A stretch of DNA of 64,000 nt from Babylonia areolata (taxonomy: Eukaryota > Mollusca > Gastropoda > Neogastropoda > Buccinidae): the NCBI RefSeq assembly GCF_041734735.1, contig NC_134905.1, positions 12,251,714 through 12,315,713 of the forward strand. Reading direction: 5' to 3'. Position 1 is the first letter of the stretch, and the number at the start of each line of letters is the position of its first letter. Made by a program: the position numbers and the translations under genes. Under the pieces are notes generated by a model, which saw only the letters and a list, made by a program, of their open reading frames with translations, made no database searches and was not told the DNA's origin. Shown one piece after another: positions 57,827 through 64,000 of the stretch.

Positions 57827-59066
57827 TGACACTGCACGCGAAAATCATGGATAAGTCGCAGCCACACATTTCGCGCTACACGCTGTGAAAGTGACTAAGG
57901 GCTAAAAATATCAAATTTCACTTTTTCATATATTCACATTCTATAATGTTTTTTCAACTATGTCCCAAAGTATTATATACAAATATAAAGTAATTCTACT
58001 TTATTTTAATGTTTTCCTGTTGGGACGTGAGAGTAAACTTTAGGAAATCAGCAAACTCTTTTGTTCCACTTTCGAACACGATTTTGAACAGAAAAAATTG
58101 CGTGTCAAGCGTAAGAACATAACCTCCAGGTTGTAAACAGTCTCTAGTCCTATTTCCAGACTGTTCTCAATCAGTTCCTTTGTTTATGGGTAGTAATTCG
58201 AAGTTTTTGTGAGACCGCATGATTTGAGCGACTTATCCATGACAGACACTTGCCGACGCTCGATTCATCACTGCTAAAACTTTGATTGCCGACTTCAATT
58301 ATATCCAAAAGTAGCACGCTTGTACTGTCTACGTCTTGATTTTCAGTGCTCTCCGTGTTTTGTGAAAGCCACAATAATTGCCTAAAGTGGGTGAAGGTGA
58401 TTGTGTTTTGCGAACATGAAGCACAATGGCAACGAGAAACTGACCAGCATGCAGATATCCAAGCAGTTGTCGGAAACGATGGATTTCACCTCACCAGAAC
58501 TCACTGAAGCAGTGACACTGACAGAACACTTTGGTGATGAAAAATCATCAGAAATCGATGATTTTAGCAGTGATGATGAAGAAAACCAACCTTTGCAGGA
58601 GGAGAATGGGGATGAACACTAAGACTGAGACTCTGGTAAGTTTGCTTCACCACCATCACTCACGAAGCTTTCGCTTCGAGTTTTTGACGCGTTTTTAAAT
58701 TTTTGTGAATTTATGTTGAACAAGAATTACATGAAAGGAATAGCATGTGTCGTTTGATTACTGTAAATGGTAATCTGACTAGTTGAAACATCCACCTAAA
58801 AGTAGTAAAACAAGTGACAATGTTGACAAGTGGATGCTATTTTTAGTAACAAACTGACAAGGCAAAAGCTGCAGTTGGGAAAGCCCTTCACTACCAGTCA
58901 AAGATTATCAGTAATCATGGCATTTTTCACACTTTACTAAAGGTGTTTGAGACATTTCACAGTCTATAAGTCTGTAAAGAAAAAGAAGAAATGTACAATG
59001 CATTTCAGATGCCTGAGAATGTGTAATCAAGTGTTTATTTGTGACTGTATTTTGTGCAGTCATTGT

Positions 59067-59118
<52 letters not shown>

Positions 59119-60060
59119 TGATTGTGTCAGCCTGTGTATTGTCTGTGTGCACACATGATGTTAATTACATGCATGTGTTTGCATGCATGTATGATTTCAT
59201 TTGTGTGTTTGTGTGCATGTGTGTGTGTGTGTGTGTGTGTGCACTGATGGTTTTTATGCGTGTGTGTTTATGTATGTGTGTATGCTTGGTTTCTTCTTAT
59301 TATTATCAGTTTCATATTTGGCAAAATTTTAATCATTACTTAATTGTACTTTGTAGGTCTTACTGGATATCTTTTCACCTATGGGACTCCAGGAAGACCA
59401 AAGGAAACCAAAAGAGGACAAGGTGCACAGAAAAAACTTCACATGTGATTCACTGACTGACTATTATATTGTTTTGTTTTGTATCACCTGCCTATCTTCA
59501 ATGACGGTGTTATACAGGTATACTCCGGTGTGTCACCACAAGGGGTAGCACAGATATAACACATGTATACAAGCCATCTCATGCAGATCAAAGCTCATAC
59601 ATTCCTGTACATTGTCAGAAAGTTTGGAGTGATTCTGATTTTTTTTTTCTGCAATTTTTTTTTCAAAGTGTGAAAATGCGAAACATCACCCATTTATTTC
59701 TCAGTGTTTACACCCAGTGAGCATGATTTGGGACATTTTGACAAAACAGCAATTATTTGGTGATACTGAGTGCATTTCCAAAGTTCTGATTCTTTCTTGA
59801 CATTTTGGTACCAGTCAATTGCTGTTGAAAATTCTTATGAAAAAGTCATAACTATGTGAATGTTCCCAAACTTTAAACCCAATTTTCTCAGAAGTATGTC
59901 AGCGACCGCCAAAAGACTCAAATGCATGTATCTCAGAAACTAATAAAGATAATTGAATTCTGTTTTCTGTGTTTTATTCAGAATTCTCTCTACTTTCAGA
60001 TAAACCTATCTCATTTTGTGTATTTTTTACCCTTATCCATGATTTTCGCATGCACCATCA
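57827..60060 (+). mobile_element. Unclassified DNA transposon, 2.2 kb, with 24-bp-class TIRs
   Basis: Left end GTGACACTGCACGCGAAAAT and right end the inverse of GTGATGGTGCATGCGAAAAT, both continuing CATGGATAAG. Flanks are ATAT on each side (possible 4-bp duplication). The uninterrupted target is preserved at about 26600 (AAGTATATGTAACACC). It contains an acidic reading frame and GT microsatellites (59069-59120, 59216-59244). TIR and target do not match families I know well. Confidence 0.6.
58416..58622 (+). CDS. Acidic N-terminal-like frame in the unclassified TIR element
   Basis: About 69 codons from ATG at 58416 (a second ATG lies upstream in frame at 58401): MKHNGNEKLTSMQISKQLS, then a serine/aspartate/glutamate-rich stretch with SSEIDDFSSDDEENQPLQEE and a stop. 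A donor-like CTG|GTAAGT follows at about 58635. Acidic leaders like this are common in transposases of piggyBac and related types, but no catalytic domain is visible, so it may be a first exon or the remnant left by internal deletion. Function unknown. Confidence 0.3.
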   Translation: MKHNGNEKLTSMQISKQLSETMDFTSPELTEAVTLTEHFGDEKSSEIDDFSSDDEENQPLQEENGDEH

Positions 60061-61931
60061 CATATGTATCACCAAATATGGAGTATAATACAAACTCCTC
60101 CTTTTGGTGTCATATACTGTACCATGTCAAACTGATGCAGAATTTAACGCAAATGGGGGAGGGCAACGCCTACTGGTTCGTATGGGGAGCCCTTGTAACC
60201 GAGACGGCAGTGTTAGCCGCGACAAAGGAAATCCCCTTGGAACCGTCAGCCCTGATCATACAGAAATCCCTGAGGTAGAAGTTGATGGAGGGATTCTCAG
60301 ACAGCCAGAAGGCTGCCTCCAAGACATGCTGCAGTGGCACTGAGTGCTGGAAAGCAGCCGAAGGAGCTATGGCACACACTTTGTGAGTTCTGGTATTAAG
60401 ACAGCTGATATCCCTGTGAGAATGAGAGTAGGCTCTACGAATGACTTGGGAAACCCAGCGGGAAATGGTGCCTGCAGCGATGTCTTTCTTGTAATTCTCA
60501 TTGAGGGAGATGAAAAGAACGCCTATGGCGAGACCTATCCAAATAGTATTTGAGACACTGAACAGTGCAGAGATGCCTATCCTCATCATCTTGGGCAAGA
60601 ATATCAGACAAAGGTTTGACCCTCAGAGAGGGGGAAGGGACCTCGGGGTCTTGGTTCTTAGCCAGAAACTCTGGAAGGAAACGAAGAGTGATGGAACCAT
60701 CTCTGTGGAAGGCCAGATCTTGTGGCATTCTACTATGATCATGAATCTCGCTTCTACGACAGCCTGTGGCCAGCAACAGAAGGAAAGTGGTCTTGAGGGT
60801 GAGTAAGTCGAAAGGAATAGTACCCAATGGCTCGAAGGGTTGTTTTCAAATGAAATCCAGCACCAGGAGCAAATCCCACAGGGGCACTCTTCTGGGGTTT
60901 CTAGCTTCCTTCAGAGAGGCGCCCCTAGCCACCTCTCTGAGCAGGAAATCCGCTTCAAAGGCGGGACCACCTAGCTGTTTGATTGTGGTACAAATGGCAG
61001 ACCTGTACCCTCGCACAGAACTAGCAGACAGGTTGAGAACCAAGGAGCAGTGAGCCAGAAAGTTGGCCAGCTGCATGCTCGTAGGGTTAGTAGAGGGAAC
61101 GTCCTGAGCCGTACACCACCACAACCATTTCTTCCAACGAAAGTCACAACAAAGTCTCAGTTCCCTCCCTCTTTGCTTTGGTGATTATGGAGAGGAGGTC
61201 AGAGGAGGCACCCCCCTGGGTAAGCACAGCCGACACAGAGGCCGACCGAGGGGTCGAAGACTTCAATGGTGATGCTGACAGTTCCAACAGCACAGCAGCC
61301 ACGCGTGCAGGTAGAGCAGTTGAGGATTAGAATGAGGAATCCCCGAACGAGGCTGCCTCAGCAGATGAGGTTTGGTTTCAAGTTTCAGGGGTGGAACATG
61401 TGTCAGGGACTGAAGGTCCAGATACCAGGGCTGGGCTGGCCATTTTGGCGCAATGAGAATCAGCTGCGGGTGTTCCAACCTGGCTTTCCGTGTCACCTTG
61501 GACAGAATTGGAAAGGGAGGAAACACGTAGGCAATCAGACTGCTCCAGTCTAAAGAGAGAGCATCCACTGCCCACGCTTCTGGGTCGGCGACCGGAGAGA
61601 CACAAGTGGAAGTCTCTTGTTGAACTTTGTGGCAAAGAGGTCCACCATCGGCTGAAACCACCATTCCCACACCCCCTGAAGGGTGTCCTTGTCCAGGGTC
61701 CACTCTGTGTGGATGACACTCTTGGACCTGCTGAGAGCATCTGCCGTTGGCTTTTCCTGCTAATTGAAATGAAATTATGGTGCTTAGAGCCTCACCGACC
61801 ACTAAGGCCATCTCAAGGCTATCGCCGCGTTAATAACTACTACAAGGATAAAAAAACCAACCAATTAAAACGAGTCACCACTTCAAACTTTCCACTCCAA
61901 AGTTTAAAAAAACTTCCATAGTTTAAAACCT

Positions 61932-62210
61932 TCAAATCTGGTTAAAAATGTTCACTTCTTTTAAGAACTCCATCAGCGCCCATGGAGGGACATCACGAAA
62001 CAAAGTCTTCAAAGAAACCGCCGTGTAATGTCTGCGTCTAACGTCATGCAGATCCCAACAGTCAAGGAGCACGTGTTTCACGGTGAGAGGCTCATCACAG
62101 GGAATGCATCGAGGGGCCTCTTCCCCCTTCAACAAGTAAGAATGAGTAAAAAAAAGTGTGCCCCGCATGCAGTCTGCACAGCCACAGACTCCTCCTTTCT
62201 GTTCCTTCAC
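61932..62210 (-). pseudogene. LINE C-terminal Cys/His segment
   Basis: Reads FFTHSYLLKGEEAPRCIPCD, EPLTVKHVLLDCWDLHDVRR and FLKEVNIF to a stop at 61932. The CxxC...H...C pattern after RNase H is standard for this LINE group, and its frame continues to a normal end. Confidence 0.78.
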
Positions 62211-62299
62211 CCCCGAGGGGAGGGTATCTTTTAGGTCTGGACGGATCTGGAAGAGCTTGTTGTCCGTCTGGGTGTTCCACTCCTCTTGCCAAAGATCCC

Positions 62300-62760
62300 T
62301 TACCGTAAGTGTTCACCTTCCGCTTCATGTCTGTGTATGGTACAAAGGATCTGGATAATTCTTTCTTTACAAGCGTTCCTGGCCAGCAGGTCCGCCCTTT
62401 CGTTACCACGAATGCCAACATGTCCGGGAACCCAGGGCCAACATAACCTCGTATCCTTTCTTTGTTGCGAGAGTAAAAGCTTCATAAAATTCTAACAGTT
62501 TGGGATGAGTGATATTCCTGCAGGCGATCGCCTCCAGGGCTGACAAGGAGTCGGAAAAGATCATGAATCTCTTTTGTTTCGAAGAGAGAACCATTTTTAC
62601 CGCCAGAACCAGTGCGGTCAGTTCCGCAGTGTACACTGAGCTGTCAGACAGGATGTGTTCCGTTGAGGGCTGGTCAGGAAAGGCGGGACAGAACGCAGAT
62701 GCAGCGATTCCGTCCTCTGACTTGGAACCGTCAGTGAAGATTCTTTGAAAAGTGGGAAAT
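62300..62760 (-). pseudogene. LINE RNase H domain
   Basis: Minus strand, two frames: FTDGSKSEDGIAASAF (first Asp), YTAELTALVLAVKMVL (Glu), FMIFSDSLSALEAI (second Asp), then after a frameshift WPWVPGHVGIRGNERADLLA (His and last Asp). All RNase H catalytic residues are visible, though not in one frame. Confidence 0.8.
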
Positions 62761-63318
62761 TTGTGGCAGAGTTCCGAAAAGAAAGTTCTGTAGGCCAGTG
62801 AACTGGTGGAGTCTTTACGGTACGAGGCCAGATCGAATCGACCTCAGGTGTTCTAAAGGTCCACGGAGCGCTGTCGGGGAACCTGGAGAAATCTGAGATG
62901 CCACCGACATCCAGATCGGCATTTTCTAAGTGCGGCTGAATGCGGAATCCAAGAGAAGGGATGCAGTTTGGGTTGTCTTTAAATTTCTTATCAAAAGGGC
63001 TGTTGAATACAGCGTCATAAGCAGGGTTTGTAGGTTCAGAAAACAATTTCAAATACATGTAATAGTTTATGGTCAGCTTCAGTCTGCGGTTGGAGAGAGG
63101 CGGTTCCCCCGCCTCTGCATACAGGCTGTGCACAGGGGTGGTGCGGAACGCACCTAAGCTGAGACGGAGCGGAGCCCTTGGTGGTGTATAGGGTCCAACA
63201 GTTTCAGGTAAGACGGTCTGACTGAGCCATATACTATACTTCCTCTGGACTGGACCAGAGCTCTGTAGAGGTGCAAGAGAGTTCTCTTATCAGCACCCCA
63301 GCCCGTGTGTGCCACAAC

Positions 63319-63921
63319 TCAGGTGATGTTCACGGCTTTTTGGCAAGATATTTTCAGCTGTTTGATATGGCTGAGGAAGTTCAGCTTCTGATGAAAGACG
63401 ACCCCTAAAAATTTAGCTTCCTTGACCGCCGGGATGGTGGATTTTCCCAGACGGATTTCAGGGTCCGGATAGAACTGGCGAAAGTTATGAAAATGAACAC
63501 ATTCAGTTTTGGAGGACGAAAAGGTGAAGCCATTCTCCTCTGCCCAACACTGGATTTTGTTGACGCAGAGCTGAAGCCGTCGCTGGATGCTGGCATACAT
63601 GCTGCCAGTTGCACACAAGGCAAAATCGTCCACGAACAGCGAGCTGTCCGATCCCTTCTGAACGGATTGAACAATGTCATTAATTTTGATGCTGAAGAGA
63701 GCCGGCGACAGAATGCTCCCTTGCGGAACACCCAGCTCCTGCTCATGAATGTCGGACAGGGTGGTGCCAACTCTCACCTGGAATTGTCTGTCTTGCAAAA
63801 AAATTGTGGATGAACTGAGGCAGGTGTCCTCGGAAGCTGAGCTTGTGCAGGTCCGAGAGGATTCCAAATTTCCAGGTGGTATCGTAAGCTTTCTCCAAGT
63901 CAAAAAGTATGGCCACCACAT
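63319..63921 (-). pseudogene. LINE reverse transcriptase, central part
   Basis: Words VRVGTTLSDIHEQELGVPQG, SILSPALFSIKINDIVQ, SLFVDDFALCATG (the YADD box as FVDD), ENGFTFSSSKTECVHF and KFLGVVFHQKLNFLSHI are RT motifs in the order of the Jockey/I group. The first part of the block is in a shifted frame relative to a typical copy, as LEKAYDTTWK-like codons appear on another frame near 63890. The N-terminal RT motifs are outside the window. Confidence 0.8.
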
Positions 63922-64000
63922 GCTGTTTATTTAGAAAGGCATTTCTTACAGTGGTTTCCAGACGAACCAGATGGTCAACGGTAGAGTGATGCTTGCGGAA

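Larger units (their letters stand above)
57543..61762 (-). mobile_element. DIRS-like tyrosine-recombinase retroelement fossil
   Basis: Minus-strand fossil. The terminal region (57543-57826 and 60061-60140) has inverted copies of GGAGTATAATACAAACTCC-type sequence. It is followed, right to left, by a tyrosine recombinase (about 60170-61120) and, at the far right, the end of the RNase H/linker region (about 61200-61760, with a PPF.IL...LIAPKWPAQPW pattern typical of DIRS/Ngaro). It is broken, with at least five breaks, and is older than both the TIR element inside it and the LINE that abuts it at 61763. The 5' part is missing or lies beyond the LINE. Confidence 0.7.
61763..64000 (-). mobile_element. 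RNase H-bearing LINE (I/Nimb/Jockey-like), 3' part, continues beyond the window
   Basis: 3' end near 61763 with the word GGCCTTAGTGGTCGGTGAGG and a short ATTTCATTTCA-type tail on the minus strand. RT, RNase H and a terminal Cys/His segment follow in order toward the right edge. It abuts the DIRS-like fossil and is the younger insertion. Several frame breaks. Confidence 0.85.

Noticed and set aside
58947-59456. 169-codon open frame with Cys-Val runs
   Set aside because: Runs through two GT microsatellites and has no domain; sits in the unclassified TIR element.

Overview
The window looks like nuclear DNA of an animal, most likely a marine mollusc (gastropod-like). It is AT-rich and intron-rich, full of CA/GT, GA and TA microsatellites, and crowded with interspersed repeats whose consensus I associate from memory with gastropod genomes. 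There are no operons, bacterial signals or CRISPR arrays. Nothing was searched against a database.

One host gene is clear: an AMMECR1-family gene on the + strand. Its last four coding exons are 4776-4901, 11996-12110, 14958-15048 and 28322-28488 (stop). They give about 165 residues with intron phases that agree, and they carry the family motif LRGCIGTF. The exon(s) for the N-terminus lie left of the window. Two GC-rich patches on the - strand (52260-52416 and 56198-56301), each behind a splice-acceptor-like site, may be exons of an unidentified gene converging on AMMECR1.

Nearly everything else is mobile DNA. 1-2603: Gypsy-type LTR fossil. 2860-4462: piggyBac-like element carrying a LINE insertion with a 17-bp target duplication. 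5920-9240: decayed RTE-like LINE (-). 13163-14774: a Helentron/HINE-like repeat. 15191-28164: a second copy of that repeat, which fills AMMECR1 intron 3 and has been split at a TTAA by a nested stack. The stack holds a piggyBac transposon (16788-25364, -), a second piggyBac-type MITE (15726-16791), a LINE (-), a deletion-derived piggyBac inside that LINE, and a nearly intact RTE-like LINE with a 1060-codon reading frame (21518-24700). The distal part of the repeat is a long inverted repeat around a DIRS-like terminal repeat. 28489-43600: SINEs, a second piggyBac MITE (37868-39046), decayed tandem repeats and a SINE-derived minisatellite. 43960-48770: two RNase H-bearing LINEs, one with a 5' inversion. 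48780-57540: SINEs, minisatellites, an LTR-element fragment and the candidate - strand exons. 57543-61762: a DIRS-like fossil split by an unclassified 2.2-kb TIR element. 61763-64000: an RNase H-bearing LINE (-) running off the right edge.

No undescribed multi-gene system is evident. The most informative content is the nested-insertion record, with several empty sites preserved in this same window, three piggyBac families with palindromic subterminal repeats, the intact-looking LINE, the unclassified TIR element, and a strong microsatellite inverted repeat just inside an AMMECR1 intron.
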